Shown piece by piece: positions 50,233 through 62,987 of a stretch of 64,000 nucleotides of DNA (position 1 is the first letter of the stretch; each line of letters starts with the position of its first letter). The stretch spans positions 34,787,502-34,851,501 of the forward strand of contig JALIRH010000004.1 of assembly GCA_023055505.1 (NCBI GenBank). Direction: 5' to 3'. The translations under genes and the position numbers were made by a program. The notes under the pieces were generated by a model. The model did not search any database. It saw nothing but the letters and a program-made list of their open reading frames with translations, and was not told where the DNA came from. Source of the DNA: Callipepla californica brunnescens (Eukaryota; Chordata; Aves; Galliformes; Odontophoridae).

Positions 50233-53200
50233 CCTGCTTTCAGAAGGAAGCAAGCTTTGACGCCATTACTTTGTAACTGTTTCTTTTGTTTTACCTGATT
50301 TGCAAATAATTGCTAGTTGTGGAGTGCAATTAAGTCTAAGGGTACTGAAAAATCCCTATATCCTTTCAGAATCTCAAGGGACAAACTGTAGGGAAACAGC
50401 TCATTCACCAGAATATGCTTTGAATGAAAGAAAAAAACAAAAACAAAACTAGTCATCAATCAAACTAGTTTTCAAGTAAGTGTAGAGTTAAAAAAAGAAG
50501 TGGCTACAAATGTTAAATAACTAAATATTGCTTAAGAAGCTTTTGATCTGTTGCTTGTTAATACTGTTATGCAACACCATCTTACCCTTTCTTTGTACCA
50601 GCTCAGCTGTTACTATGGTTATACTCCTGTGTTCAGGAATCAGTTGCTCTTAACCTAAAAGAGAAAGGGTTATCTTTAAGCTGAATTGTTTCAAATAATT
50701 GATTGGTAATGTGATTTCCCAAAGAGCTCTATGAGAAAAACTGAAGCGAGTAATAGGAGCGCTTTTTGTTATCTTCACCATCAAAGTCACAGCTTAAGCT
50801 TATCTTTAAGAAGAGGAGATTCTACTGTGTATCTGTACGCCTTACTAAAACACTTGCAGTTTCAAATGGTGCATTGCCTTGAAATACCAAATGGGCTATA
50901 AACCTAAAAGTGTTTCAGTGAAAATAACATTTGCTGTGTAATGTTTATACAGCTAAATCACATTCTGCTTCTTTGACATCCAAGACAAAGTATTTAAGTT
51001 GACCTTGATGTTAGAAGGATAACAGGAGAGAAGATAAATCTGGAAAAATATTAACTGTATGCATTTACAAGGTTTATATATGGTTTTATTATTTTATCTT
51101 ATGTCTTTTATTATGGTACTGAATACCATCTTCACATACAGGAGAAAGGGATTAAAACTTCAATCTCAATTGTTTTCCAGGGGTTGATTGTCAAGGATAA
51201 AACAGTCAAGTTAATTTCCATACAATGCAGTATGAAGATGTGGCACAGCCTCTGGATCCTGAAGATCTTCCTTGCTGGACTTTGAAGAACTTCCTTGTCT
51301 AGGAGGTTATTACCTCTACATAAAGGATGTTCTGCAGCAGAGAAGACATTACAGCAAAAGGTAGGCATGATTTCATCCTGTGGGGAAATAATTGTTCTCT
51401 GTATCTTATTATTTGCTATAATGTCGTGTGCATGCTATTATGTGATGTGGTAATGCCCACTGTTTTATTCCAGTTTTCTCAGATACCTTGAAGAGAACAT
51501 AATATGCATCCTTCAACAGTTTTTGTACTATCAGTGCATGATAGGAGTGTCCCCTCTAATTCCTACTTTTCCTATTATGCTGTAGTCATCATTGGATCCG
51601 TAGGGGTTACACAGATGTTAATTCTGTCACATATAAACATCCAACAGAAGGGTAAATGCATAAACAGTAACATGGTTTGAAGTTTCCAGGGCTGGAAACT
51701 GCCTCCATGCACAGAACTTTGCTTAGCTTAGCACTTTTTCAATAGATAACGAGAGGAGAAAGTGCACATGTGCAGTGCCATTTCCCAAACTAACACTGTT
51801 CAACTGCAGATCCTGGAGCTGTGTAGATTTACCCTAGGTTCTAGGAAAAATAAAGTTTGTAAGTGTCATTGCAAAGGTTGTTCAGGCACAGTGGATTTAG
51901 GATGCTTCCTATCCAAAATACCACATTTGCACATTGAATTAACAAGCAAGACACGTCAGGGCAACTAAACAAACATAATATGTGACCTGCTCCCTTTAAC
52001 TGGTACTTCAGTGTGATAAGCTCATTAAGGGTAAATCTGCTAACACTCATTTCATGTCAGCAGAAGACTGGTTCATGGTGCATGCTGTCATCTCAACAGG
52101 AGATCAAGAGATACTCGGCTCTGACATGACCCATTATTGCTAAATAGCAAATTTGTGTAGTTACGTGTGTTTCATGAAAATGCTTGATGCACATTAAAGG
52201 AAACCTTTTGAACCCTAAGCTCATTATTTTTTTTCAATTCATCAAATTTGCAGACATTCTGCTGTACAGTCCAGTGCTCAGTATTCTCCTGTCAACCATC
52301 TAATGAATATGGATGTTATTTGAGCTGCTCTTTTGGGGCAAAGGCCCAAATCCTGATGCTTGTCTGTCCCCTTTTGCATTAACTAAATTTGCAGCAATTA
52401 GGATCCAGTCCTATGCTGAGAGCCTTTAACTCTGCTGATTATAGCAGATTTGGCATCCTGACCATAAAGGATATTATGCCAATGGAAATAAGTGGAAAAT
52501 CTTGGCATGGAAATATGTAATCATTTTTCCATCTTTCTATGTGTTTTCCGTTAAAATCTGTTTCTGTTTAATATCTTTCCATTCATTCAATAGCATTTCC
52601 ACCATAAAGATGTTATTATTTTATTTTTTTTCTTTGCTTGGGACTGATTTACTTTCACAAAATGCATCATATTTTTATTTTTATTTTTTTTACTGAAGCC
52701 TTAGCATGGGGAATTGATCAACTCCTCTAGATGGAAACATACATTCTACAAACTAGAACTGTTACAAGGTGGAATTGCTTTGGTAGGGTTGGTATATACG
52801 TAGTGACAAGTCAGGCAAGACTGATTTTCAATTAGATGAATGTAAGGGATTCATCAAGATTCACAGGTAGTGGGTGAAATTAGGTTGAGATCAAGAAACT
52901 ATGTAGGGGATTCACCACTGAAACATCAGGTGGTGTCAGTTAATGTGAGTGAAATCCTTTTATGTGGATGTTCTATCTTGTGCTAATTGCTTTTTCCAAA
53001 TATTTTGCTGACTTGCAAGCTTAAAAAATTAAAATAAAATAAAAAAGAAGGAAAAAAAGGGATGCTTTTCAATCTTAGGTGACACTGGCTTTTACTGCTT
53101 CCAAAGAATGAAGAGAAGTCGAAGCTTGCCATTCACTGTTCTTAGATTTTAATTGGCTTAGTATTGTGGATATTTCTAGTAATAAGTCTTTGTATTGAAA

Positions 53201-54432
53201 ACAGCTTAAAAGCTTGGGTATAGATAGTTAGCCATATACACATATATATGCAGGAAAAATATGTTGTTATACAAGGTTCAAATACCAAAACATGTAAGTT
53301 GGTAACTTAACAGGCATCCTGTCCTTTTTGCCTCTTTTTAATTTTCCACACAAATTCTGACATTATAATGGAAAATATGAGCATTTCTGCTAAGCTTTTC
53401 TTTTAATTGGCAGTTTTTTGATAGACAACATTAGTAGCATCGACTCTGGGAAGGATGGTCATGAAACCTTTTATAGATAAGGAATTTCAAAGCATTATAA
53501 TATGAGTTGCAGATCAGAGGTTCTCTGACTAATGAAGGCAAACAGCATGCTGTTAGCATTGTTGCTTGCTACAGTGTTGTGTACAGTGTAAGACGGTCTG
53601 TGATGCATGGTTGTAATGAGAAGAATTCTGCAGAAATCAAAATCAAATTCCATGGAAATCAAAGCTCAAGTAGAAGAAATATTGTGACTTCCAGATATTC
53701 ATTTTGTCCCTTATGAGATCTGTTGACTGTTCTTAGATGTGGAGTGGATTTACTTTTTACAGTCCTGTTGAGTTATTTGAAAAAAGGTTCTAACCTGAGA
53801 TAAAATTCACTTGGGAGAATTTAAAATAACTTGAAACTTAATTTTCTGGTGACTAGCAACAATTATTTTGAGAAGGGACAAGGAAATTAGGCAGTAGGAA
53901 AGCATTTCTATTTTTAAAAGTAAAGGAAAATTAAGCAGTGAAATAGTAATTGTGAAATCTTTATAATTGAAATCCTGCTTTGCATAGATCCCTGTTTAGG
54001 GTTTCTTCCAGATCTGTTTTTAACATTATGATCTTTTCATCCAATTAATATGAAACAGCTAAGGAGATTCCAGCAAGTCAAAACTGCTGGGTGAACTAGA
54101 GAATTTTCTGTGCCTTATTTGCAGTCTGAGTCTCTGCATCGACACTTTCCTGGTCCTAAGGCCAAACACACACTCATATCGATCAACTATCCATGTAATT
54201 TGTTACTGAATTTGTTGCTGGATGTACTGTCTGGGCTGTCTCTGGAGCAAGCCAGAACAAGCTCTGAGGGCATGCCACTCGAGGGTGCACTTGGCTGTTG
54301 TACACATAAGCTGCAGGACTCTGCCTAGATGAGCAGCTTTTGTCTAGTCCATCTGCTCTCATAGCGGATGGCTAATAGCCAGCAGGCCAGATGGTACTGA
54401 GTACTTTCCTAGAAGAGTCCCCAGCATAAGCA
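50233..54432. other. AT-rich unique sequence, no gene called
   Basis: Contains T-rich (52610-52691) and A-rich (53022-53059) low-complexity segments. A segment with a good acceptor and donor lies at 51180-51361, but all three plus frames are closed. A higher-complexity stretch at 52290-52480 includes GGGGCAAAGGCCC, similar to a direct-repeat nuclear-receptor (HNF4/COUP-TF) site. It could be regulatory. Confidence 0.4.
54125..54194 (+). other. Isolated candidate exon, weak
   Basis: A good acceptor (TTTTCTGTGCCTTATTTGCAG ends at 54124) precedes 70 bases open in one frame. They encode SESLHRHFPGPKAKHTLISI followed by NYP, then a GTAATT donor at 54195. The family is not recognised. Splice-like borders of this quality are common by chance, and it does not join in phase to the next candidate at 54643. 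Confidence 0.12.
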
Positions 54433-54470
54433 GCTAAAAGGATAGAGGGATGCTAAAAGGATAGAGGGAT
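54433..54470 (+). repeat. 19-bp tandem duplication
   Basis: The unit GCTAAAAGGATAGAGGGAT occurs twice head to tail without a mismatch. It is a small, apparently recent slippage event. Confidence 0.95.
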
Positions 54471-54642
54471 TTTCTAAGCACTCTTAGCACTGGCAAAATT
54501 TAAGTTGCTTCCAAGACAGTGTAGACAAAAATATCTGGTTTGGGAGCTTCTCTGGGGCAGATTGGGTTATAATACATGTCAGATCTATTGTGTATTGATG
54601 GAAGGTCAATTTGCCTACATTCAACTCTTCTTTACATTTAAG

Positions 54643-54770
54643 ATCCCTCCTGTAGAAAGGGAAGAGATTCCTTATAATGACTTGGAGATGATGATCCAGT
54701 CAATATCTGGTCTGTATTTTGTTAACCAAAGCAATCTGACTTTCACTGACCTCTTCAGATATCCTTCAGT
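54643..54770 (+). other. Isolated candidate exon, weak
   Basis: A pyrimidine-rich acceptor (CAACTCTTCTTTACATTTAAG ends at 54642) precedes an open stretch encoding IPPVEREEIPYNDLEMMIQS and then ISGLYFVNQSNLTFTDLF. A modest GTAAAA donor lies at 54771. The residue mix is protein-like, but I recognise no domain and see no neighbouring exon in phase. Confidence 0.15.
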
Positions 54771-57700
54771 AAAAACTGGCTGTTTTTTCAGTTGCTGTTT
54801 CTGAGAGAAATGCTTAACAGTGTTATAAAGCTTTAGGTTTTTTGGTTTTTTTTTTAATTAAAATGAGTATAAAAAATTATCACTTCTTTGTCTTCGCAGT
54901 TCAGGTCGTAGTTCTATTTGACATGTGGTTTTAGACCTTATGTCAGTCTCTGTGCTTTGCAGATTCCAGGTGTGGTAAACACATTCTTAACACGTCATTT
55001 GGACTAGGCCAGATAAAAACGTACTCAACATTTTCTTTTCCATGTGTCATCTAGTATGATTTCAGAATCCTGAATATATGTTTAAAGATCTATATACTAT
55101 TGCTAAAGCCTTTCTTTTTTAAATTAGAAGTGTGCCTAGAGGGAGGAAATAATCATTATACTTCAGATTGCAAATGTCATGTAATAGATGGATAGCTTAG
55201 TGGAAATGTAGAAAATACAGAGGCTACTAGAATTTGTAAATAAAGCTACTTTTATTTAAAATACACCAAAGCAATGATAACAATAAAAAAGGCCATTCCT
55301 AAAGATTTCTACCTGATCATTAACATGTAAATCAATATTTTAATTATAATTCTATTTAATAAAATATTTTTGCATTTTATTCATGTTTTCAGTATTTTAA
55401 AAAAACATCAATTAATTAGATATTTCTTGCTTTCGGTTGCTGGAGAAAGACTGAGCTGGCTTTTAATTTTCGTAGTTCTCTGAATAGCAAAAAAGGATTG
55501 AGAACTGAGAGGTAAAATCAAATATTCCCACTGCTTAACCTGTAAAAACTGACAAGATCTATTGATGACTTTGTGTGTGGTATTGAAAACATGGCCTAGA
55601 GGAGCAGTGTGTTACAGATAGAGAGAGTAATGACCAAACAAAAAAAGAGACTGTCTTTTCTTCTGTTTTCAAGGCAGACCTGTCAGATCTCACACTGTTC
55701 ACACGCACCTGCAGTCTCATGCAGAGTCCTTAAATGAGGGTCAGAGAGAAGTAGCTCCTGGGCATGCTTTGTGCCCTGCTACAGTGTTAGCTCTTGTCAG
55801 CCTAGCTTCTTGTTGTGTGTTTTTCTTCATTATGTCTTCTATTCTGGGCCAGAGAGTCTGAGTAACATGTAGCAGACATTTATTTTGCAAGACTGTCTTG
55901 TTACATAAGGGTGGGGCCACAAAAATCCAGTTTCCAAAGCATTCTATCCCTCCAACAGGTCTTCCTTTGTTTGAGGTTGGTTCTGTATCCCAACAGTCTG
56001 TGTTAATTCTGATCAGCTTATTTTCTGCACACTGTTAATGGATACAGTTAAGGGTGAAATGTGCTAAGGAAGCATGATGAACAATAACTAAACAGAAATC
56101 TTGTTTATTCAGTAAGAACTGAATACAGCTGTTGCAAACCTCCACTATTCGTGCTGAAAAAAATTTCCATGGTGGATTTCCTCGAATGTTATCAGCCCTG
56201 GTCAGTCATCTGTGTGACATAATTGCAAACACTGAACTTGCAGTAATTCCTGTCCTATATCATTCTTTTCAGCCTGGACACCAAAGGTCTACAAAATGTT
56301 TGCCTTGAAGTGACAGCCTGTAATCATCCTTCTGAAGCCTCTCTTCTTATGCTGAATTGTATCTCTTTAATGGTAGAAGTGATGTTACTGAACCTATGAT
56401 TGTCTAGGAATACAATAGAGGCAAGTTATGTGATGATACTGTCTTAAATCAGAGATGAGTTTGGGAAAAACAGACAAGCTTTTTGAGCTCCTGGTCTCTT
56501 CCTTTATTATTAGAACTTTATCTTCTTCGGCCATGAAGCACTCCCCTCCTTTCCTGACAAGTACTCTTAACAAGCTACCTAAACTCCTCCTTTCCCTTTA
56601 TTATTTGCTGAAGATATCATTGTCTGCTGCTGACACTTTCTTTTCAACTGACATTCAGACGACTTTCTGCAATCAGTTCCAGACCTTTCTGCTTTGGACA
56701 GAATTGGCACTTGAATTTTTGCATTCAAATGAGCTTATATGAAGAAAACAGTTTATCATTTTCCCTTCCCCTGAATTAAAAATTCCAAGTGATCAAATTC
56801 ATTTAGGAACAAGATAGTTTGGGTTTTTTTTTTTTTAGCTTTTTTTTTTCTCCAGAGGAAACAGTATGCAACCAGGCATTTTCTACCTCTACCCAAAATA
56901 GAAGTAATGAAAAATCAAAAATGCATGTACTTTAAATCGAATCTTAAGTCTATTTATACAGTTTATCTTTGCATTTTCATCAGAACTGAGCTAATCCAAA
57001 AGCAAGGCTTGAATTAATACTCTTGTTTCTTTTATCTTAGTATACATTAATTTTGCTAGTTAGGTGTCTGTTTAAAATATACTTCTCATTGATGAGTTAC
57101 ACTACATTATTCTTTGACAACTGATTTTTTTCATTTTTTCACAGGAATGCAGCTTAGTTAGTGAAGACAAGTGTTTTTCTCATTATCAGTGCTGTCTTGA
57201 AAACTCACAAATGAAAAGTCTTCACATTGGATGATCAGGAGCTACTTTTTTAATAACATTTGTTCACTTCAGTCTTCAGTGAGTGTGATCAAATATGAAA
57301 TGGTATTATGGTACAGGTACTGTTATCTGCTAATCAGTCTTACTGAGGATTTAGTGCTGCTCAAAATAGAGTAAGACTGATTCATCATTGTGCATGTATT
57401 ACATTGGTTTCTCATAACAGTGGAAGCAATCACTACAAGGAAGCAGCATCTGGCAGCATGTTATTCATAAAGCTGACGTGCTGAAAACTCAGTAGGATTC
57501 TACAGTCGTATTATTCCTTCTCTTCTGGGCTCCCTGAGTTGGCTGGTGATATTTCTCAAGAAGCTCAAGCTGTTATTTCCATTCTGCTTGTTGCAGCCTG
57601 TGAAACATTTGGAGTGCAAGTTTAGGAGAATTAGAAAGGAAAAGTTGGGGAGCTGGGCACAGATGGCATTGGTAATAAAGAGAAGCAGTTGTCAATATTA

Positions 57701-60700
57701 TCTAAGAATGAGCTATTAATGATTAGCACTCTAGTTTGTTATGTTGACAAGAGCAAGCTTGCAGTTTGGAGTGTGCTAACTTGCATGCCAAGAGCAATAT
57801 AGCTAAAAGCAGAGAATGGCAGCTTACCTGTAGGAGTTTCTGATCGCTAAAACTTTCTGCTTTTTGCAGTCATTTGTACAAGTGCCTCATTTAATGAGCT
57901 TATGGATATCTGAAAAAATGTAAGAACAGAAAGCATACAAGAGATCAGTGTCATTAAGTATGAACAAGGAACTCCTAAAATATTCTGAACTTTGCCCTTT
58001 ATTCATGCTGAGAGCAGCAAGCATCTCTAAGAATGTTGTTTGTACAGATCAAAAAAGAATCTTCTGTCATATAATGATGGACTCAGTCAATAGCTTTTCA
58101 TTCTCTTGAAGTAGTAAATACGGGCTTTTTCCAAAAACAGGATATTGAACTAGGTAGACCACTGGTGAGACGCAGCTTAACTCCCCTGTGAGACCTTATT
58201 TATTGATGGAATGAGTGTGGCTTTTTAATCACTTCTTTCTCACTCAGCAGTGCAATATATCTCCTACTCTAGAAGTTTTTCTGCAAAACATTTATTGCAA
58301 CTTGCCTTATTAGCATGAATTTTAGCCTTCCCGAGTTGCATACTTTGCAAAGGATATATTCTGATAGTGCGCTGTACAGAGATGGAGTCTGAATGTCTCT
58401 GAAACAAATGTTTCTGTTGTGTGCCTTCAATGAGCACCTTCCATACTGTACTTTATTTTAAAAAAAGAATGACATGAGGTCACGGTATCAGTGACTACAC
58501 CATCTGAAAAAATGCAAAAGAAATGAAAATGAAAAATATAATGCTTTGTCTCCCAAAATGGAGAAAAAATCCTTTTCTTATTCTTGGTTAGAGTGCTTTA
58601 CTTGAGGTTCTTCATGTTTGTCTGTTTTCTCCACAAAGGGTATTTTTACATTTCTTTTTCTCCAAGGTATCAAAGGCAAATCCAACTTTCTCGGGATATA
58701 TATATATATTTTTTCTTAAATTTGTTACAGTGTTTACTTCTGGAAGTAAGACTTAGAAAATAAAATGTTACATTATCTTACTGTGCTAGATAAGTGTTGT
58801 GGAAAAATCCATATAGATAAATTTATTTGCCTTGAACAACCAACTTAGGAGAAGTTAAAGAAAGCAGAAGTTTTATCTGAGGAGTTTTGTTTGTCTTCCT
58901 GGAAACTCTCTACACTTCTGTTAAGAGATTTTTACATTATAGCATTCTATTATGGGGATTGAACTGTTTACCTCATCACTATGTGCAATTGCCTTTGGAA
59001 ATGGACCAAGGTAGAGAGTTTAAAACAATGGTTTAAGAACATAGTATGCAAGCACCAGTAGTTGTGAATTTTTTTTTCCCATTCTTGTCTTTTGAGGGAG
59101 TTTTGTAGGTTTTAGGCTGAAAGGTCAGATGAAATGACTAACTTGAAAGAATGTTTTCCTCCTGTTAGGTGGGTATTTCTAACTTAGCGATTGCACAGAG
59201 AGAAGTTTACTCTGCTATATAAGCAGTTATTGTCAGAGAGTTTCTGTGATGGCATGTACTGCACTGAATAGAGTGTTACACTGTGGGAGAGCTTTGAGAT
59301 GGGGGCGAGGTGAACATACTTTGTTATGGGTGTGAGAATTGCATTGGAAGGTGTTGCATTTGCTGCTTAGGCACAGCCTGATTCGATACAGCATGAGTGG
59401 GTGTACAGACATTTGTTTCTGAGCACTTTCAAAGAGAAGAGCTTTATTTGAAGAGCAGAGAAAAGATATTCAAGTTAAGATCATCTCCTAGAGTAGTTTA
59501 TAGTTTCAGGAATGACTTTCTAGACATGTCGCAGGGTAGGGTAGTACATGGTAAGGTTTTTGGATTATGATTTGTTAGAGGAGTGGTCTTGATGGGTAAG
59601 AGTTATCTTTAGGTTAGTTGTGCATTGTGCACTTTTCCCAAGAAAAGTCTGCAGTGTTTAGAATTAGTGTATTGTGGTATAGAATGTGTTTAGAATTGTT
59701 CTGTGGAGACAGTGGTTTGTGTATTTTTCTTGTTGGCTGTTAGCTCTGGAACGTTGATGATGATGAAGTAACATGAATTTTAGCTTTTTACATCCTGTCA
59801 GCAGTTAGAGGGAGGACTTTATCCTGTGGTTGTCTGACATTGCAAAGCATTAACTGTACAGTCCCTTTTAAGTCTCACATGTTTTTTCTTCCTGAATATT
59901 TAGGAACTGGAAAAAGCTTCCATTTCTTCAAGTCTGATTTGATATAAAACTAAATTTTTTCAGATGAATCTGTACTACAATTTAACTATTCTGGCCCAAA
60001 TTACAATAAGTTAAGAGTTGAATTAAACATATGCAGAGTTGGGGTGTTAATGGACCTGATCCAAGTAAATAATTAATCAAAATGTGAACGAATGTCTGAA
60101 ATTGATTCAGCTCAGCAAATCTTTAATTGCATCAGGCTTTTCTTTCTGGAGAGAATTTTGAGGATCCTGATATCATCAGAATGCAAAATTAGAAGTTCAC
60201 TTGAAAATTTCTTGCAGAATTTTTTGAGTGGGAAAACAGTTTCCTTTCATTGGAAGCTGAATAGTGACCTTGTCAAGGAAGCCCCTTGAGCTTCCTTCCA
60301 GCCTTCCTTTTCTACTGTTCTCTCTTAAGTCCTATTGAAGATATTAGTTTCCATCCTAATTACATATTCATATAATTAGCTGCTTTTTATCATTAGTGAA
60401 CTTATATATCTCAATACTGACACTAATTGAATTCTTAACTATATATTTATTACCTGTTAATGTAACTCCTAGATCTAATTTAATTCTAGGAGTAAAACAA
60501 AGCAATTTGGCAGATAGACAGGGAAGGGATACTTAAAAATGGGAGAGGTGAGACATGGGAAATTATTCAGGTCAATTGCAAATTCAGGGTCTTTCAAGGC
60601 CACTTCTAAAGATTACCTTCAGGAGAACTTTTTCAGCACTTGTCTCCTGGATTTTTAGATTTGCTATGTCTGTTCTGGTCTAGCTTTAAGTGTTCAATAT

Positions 60701-61043
60701 GCATGTGCATCTCCCTTCTGACCATTAGGCTTACTTGTTAAGTTCAAAACATTTTGTTTCTGTCCATCAATGTAGCTCTCCAGCACTTTATATTTTCTTT
60801 TCTCTTGCGATGCCTCAGGCCAATCTTTCCCACTGACTTAAATGTTTTTTCCCCCATATAAATAAGAGCAAAATACCACAAGATATTTCTGCCAATATGT
60901 GTCATATTTCAAATGCACTCACTTTTCTCTTGCATACATACTTCTTGCATAGCTTTCTGTGAATATCTGAGAGATTCAGCTGACTAGTGTGAAGGTACTG
61001 TGGTATTACATGCATAAACTTTAGAAGAAAATTTTTAATGCAG
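54771..61043. other. AT-rich unique sequence, no gene called
   Basis: Holds a 95-codon plus frame at 56455-56742 (Leu/Ser-rich, no domain) and acceptor-flanked short open stretches near 55655, 57146, 58664 and 59904. Their donors are poor or they close quickly. A short TA run lies at 58698-58711. The high-complexity stretch 57420-57910 could hold a conserved element. Nothing here is strong enough to call. Confidence 0.4.
56824..56849 (+). repeat. T13-AGC-T10 tract
   Basis: Two poly-T runs separated by AGC, followed by CTCCAG. The tract ends in an acceptor-like CAG (about 56855), but no convincing open exon follows. Confidence 0.88.
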
Positions 61044-61195
61044 ATCTTTGATCCAGAACTATCTAAGTATTTATCTAGTCTGGGAATAAAGATCTCACAT
61101 AGTTTATCAGAACAATTAGCTAGTCAACAAATCACTAAACCCCAGTTTAAAGAGCTTACACATTTGAAGAACTTCAAGCGCAAAAATCTTTCAAA
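61044..61195 (+). CDS. Tentative coding exon A, unknown protein
   Basis: The open segment follows TTTTTAATGCAG and encodes IFDPELSKYLSSLGIKISHS, then LSEQLASQQITKPQFKELTH, then LKNFKRKNLS. The composition is protein-like (mixed charged and hydrophobic, no low complexity), and the stretch sits in an ATG-initiated frame of 61 codons (61038-61223). A moderate donor (CAAA|GTACAT) at 61196 leaves two bases of a codon, which matches the phase of the next candidate. No family is recognised. The acceptor has a short pyrimidine tract, which weakens the call. It may be an exon of a gene running rightwards, or chance. Confidence 0.25.
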
Positions 61196-61506
61196 GTACA
61201 TCTTTGATATTTTCCTGAGTTGAAACTATAGCAAATACTGAAATACTGTTATAAGAGAAAGGGTATTGTGAAAGTTTTGAAGCCAGGTCTTCCCATCTAC
61301 TGTTAGAAATTAGTTGCTGAAACTGTTGTGATATTAGTAAGTATTGATTTTAATTTGCTTGGTTCTGATTCACATACAGTTTTTGTTTTAGTTGATTATT
61401 TATGGGCTTGTATCACGAATCAATATGATATGTTACTACATTCGTATAAATAATGTAAAAGAGGATTGCACAGAGTGATAAAGTTATAGTGAAATATTTT
61501 CTGCAG

Positions 61507-61547
61507 CTTGATAAAGAACATGCAACTGCCAGGACCTCAGAGAACAT
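61507..61547 (+). CDS. Tentative short coding exon B
   Basis: Bounded by a good acceptor (ATATTTTCTGCAG) and a fair donor (ACAT|GTAAAT), 41 bases. In the phase left by exon A it reads NLIKNMQLPGPQRT with one base over. Other frames do not continue the chain. A micro-exon this small has little weight on its own; its only support is phase continuity with its neighbours. Confidence 0.2.
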
Positions 61548-61869
61548 GTAAATTATGCTAAATCTGCTGTACTCTTCTGTCTTCACAATACTCGTTCAAA
61601 ACTAGTTCAGTATTTTTATACATTTAGAGATGTGTAAAAGAGGAGAATAGTTGAAGTGAATGCTAAAGTCAATAAACTTTTCTATTGGCTTCTTATGTTA
61701 AGGCTTTAACTTTCTTCTGTAACAAATTAATATTTCTTCAGGTTTAGGACAGATTAGTTACTGTGTCACTGGTGAAAAGTTATATTATTGTCTAACTGAA
61801 CTATTGTCTAATGGAATAGAATCCTATTATGGTCTAATTAATATAAGCTCGAGTATACTTGATATCAAG

Positions 61870-62021
61870 ATAAAATGTCCACTGTAACATCACAGATGAT
61901 TTTAGAATCATCAATTCTTGATGATTTGTTAGATCAAAATAATTCTCCATTGCTTCAACTGCCTTTCTTTAAGCCCATAGAATCTTGCTTTCTCTGGGGA
62001 TATGTGTCCCTGAGCTGGAAG
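61870..62021 (+). CDS. Tentative coding exon C
   Basis: In the phase left by exon B this 152-base segment is fully open and encodes KMSTVTSQMILESSILDDLL, then DQNNSPLLQLPFFKPIESCF, then LWGYVSLSWK. It ends at a good donor (GGAAG|GTAAAC). The assumed acceptor (ATATCAAG) lacks a pyrimidine tract; an alternative CACAG at 61895 would keep the frame but break the phase with B. The same stretch contains a 9-bp inverted repeat (AATCATCAA / TTGATGATT, 61906-61926), a feature not expected specifically of an exon. Confidence 0.22.
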
Positions 62022-62419
62022 GTAAACCACCTTTGTTCATATTCTTTTTCAAGTACTTACTCTATTAGTTGGTTCTTCTGTGAGATCACTGTTAATTATC
62101 TCTGGAGGTAATGATTTGGCAAAGGTTAATGATTTACCTCATAAAGGAAAAATTGCTCTATTTCTGAATGAAGATGTTGATTCCTGTAGGCATAGAACCT
62201 CTATGACTCAACTAAGTTCCTAAGTGGAGTATTGTAAAGCCGGAGACACTCATACTCATTTGGAATATTTTGAATATGTGCTTTTAATGTATCTTCTAAT
62301 ATTTACTTACAACAGAATACGTCTGCATCAGTTTCACTTCTGACTTGAAAATGTAAATATTTGACTTGCGTAAGAACTATGACTTTGATGTGTAACAGTA
62401 CTTTACTCTCCTTTTGTAG

Positions 62420-62490
62420 CTTTCACAAAAAAATAGTGATGAACAGCTACTACAAGCATTACTAAATTCAACTCCACTTCACTTACAGAG
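62420..62490 (+). CDS. Tentative coding exon D, best-bordered
   Basis: A strong acceptor (TTTACTCTCCTTTTGTAG) and a strong donor (CAGAG|GTAGGA) enclose 71 bases. In phase with exon C they read LSQKNSDEQLLQALLNSTPL followed by HLQ, leaving AG. The residues suggest an amphipathic helix (EQLLQALLNS). The family is not recognised. This and exon E have the best splice borders of the chain. Confidence 0.3.
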
Positions 62491-62696
62491 GTAGGACTGC
62501 AAAACAGTGATTAATTCTCCTTTTCTTATGAGTGGGGGCACTTGTCCTATAGAAATGTTCCACACAGAAATTTGTCAGGAATGTTAATTTAACTTGAATG
62601 TTTGTTTCCCTGGCCATGCAATTCAATTACCTAAAAAATCAGAAACAGAAAATCCCTTGATTAATTCTGAACCTAAATATGAGAAGAATGAGAAGG

Positions 62697-62732
62697 TTTT
62701 TTTGTTTGTTTGTTTGTTTTTTGTTTTTTTTT
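62697..62732 (+). repeat. (TTTG)n microsatellite
   Basis: T7 followed by GTTT units, ending in T6-G-T9. It is simple sequence lying in the putative intron between candidate exons D and E. Confidence 0.9.
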
Positions 62733-62987
62733 CATATTATGCCTTTCTGTATTTGGCATTGGTCAGGATAGAGACAGTATCATATATTTACTAAAATACA
62801 GCAAGATAGTTACAAATACCTTAATATATGACTCATAAAACTTTTAAATGGAGAAATATGAATTATGGAGAGTTTTGAAGGAAAACACATACATAGGAAA
62901 AAAAGTACTTTTTATTTTGCATGAGGTAAGTGTCTCACAAAATTTCATTTGTTATGTATGGGCGTAATCACTCATTTCTTCCTGTAG

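Noticed and set aside
57146..57232. Candidate exon after TTTTTTCATTTTTTCACAG
   Set aside because: Excellent acceptor, but the only open frame ends after 29 codons and no usable donor is present.
58664..58745. Candidate exon with acceptor TTTTTCTCCAAG and donor GGAA|GTAAGA
   Set aside because: The open frame crosses a TA microsatellite and encodes low-complexity Tyr/Ile; more likely chance.
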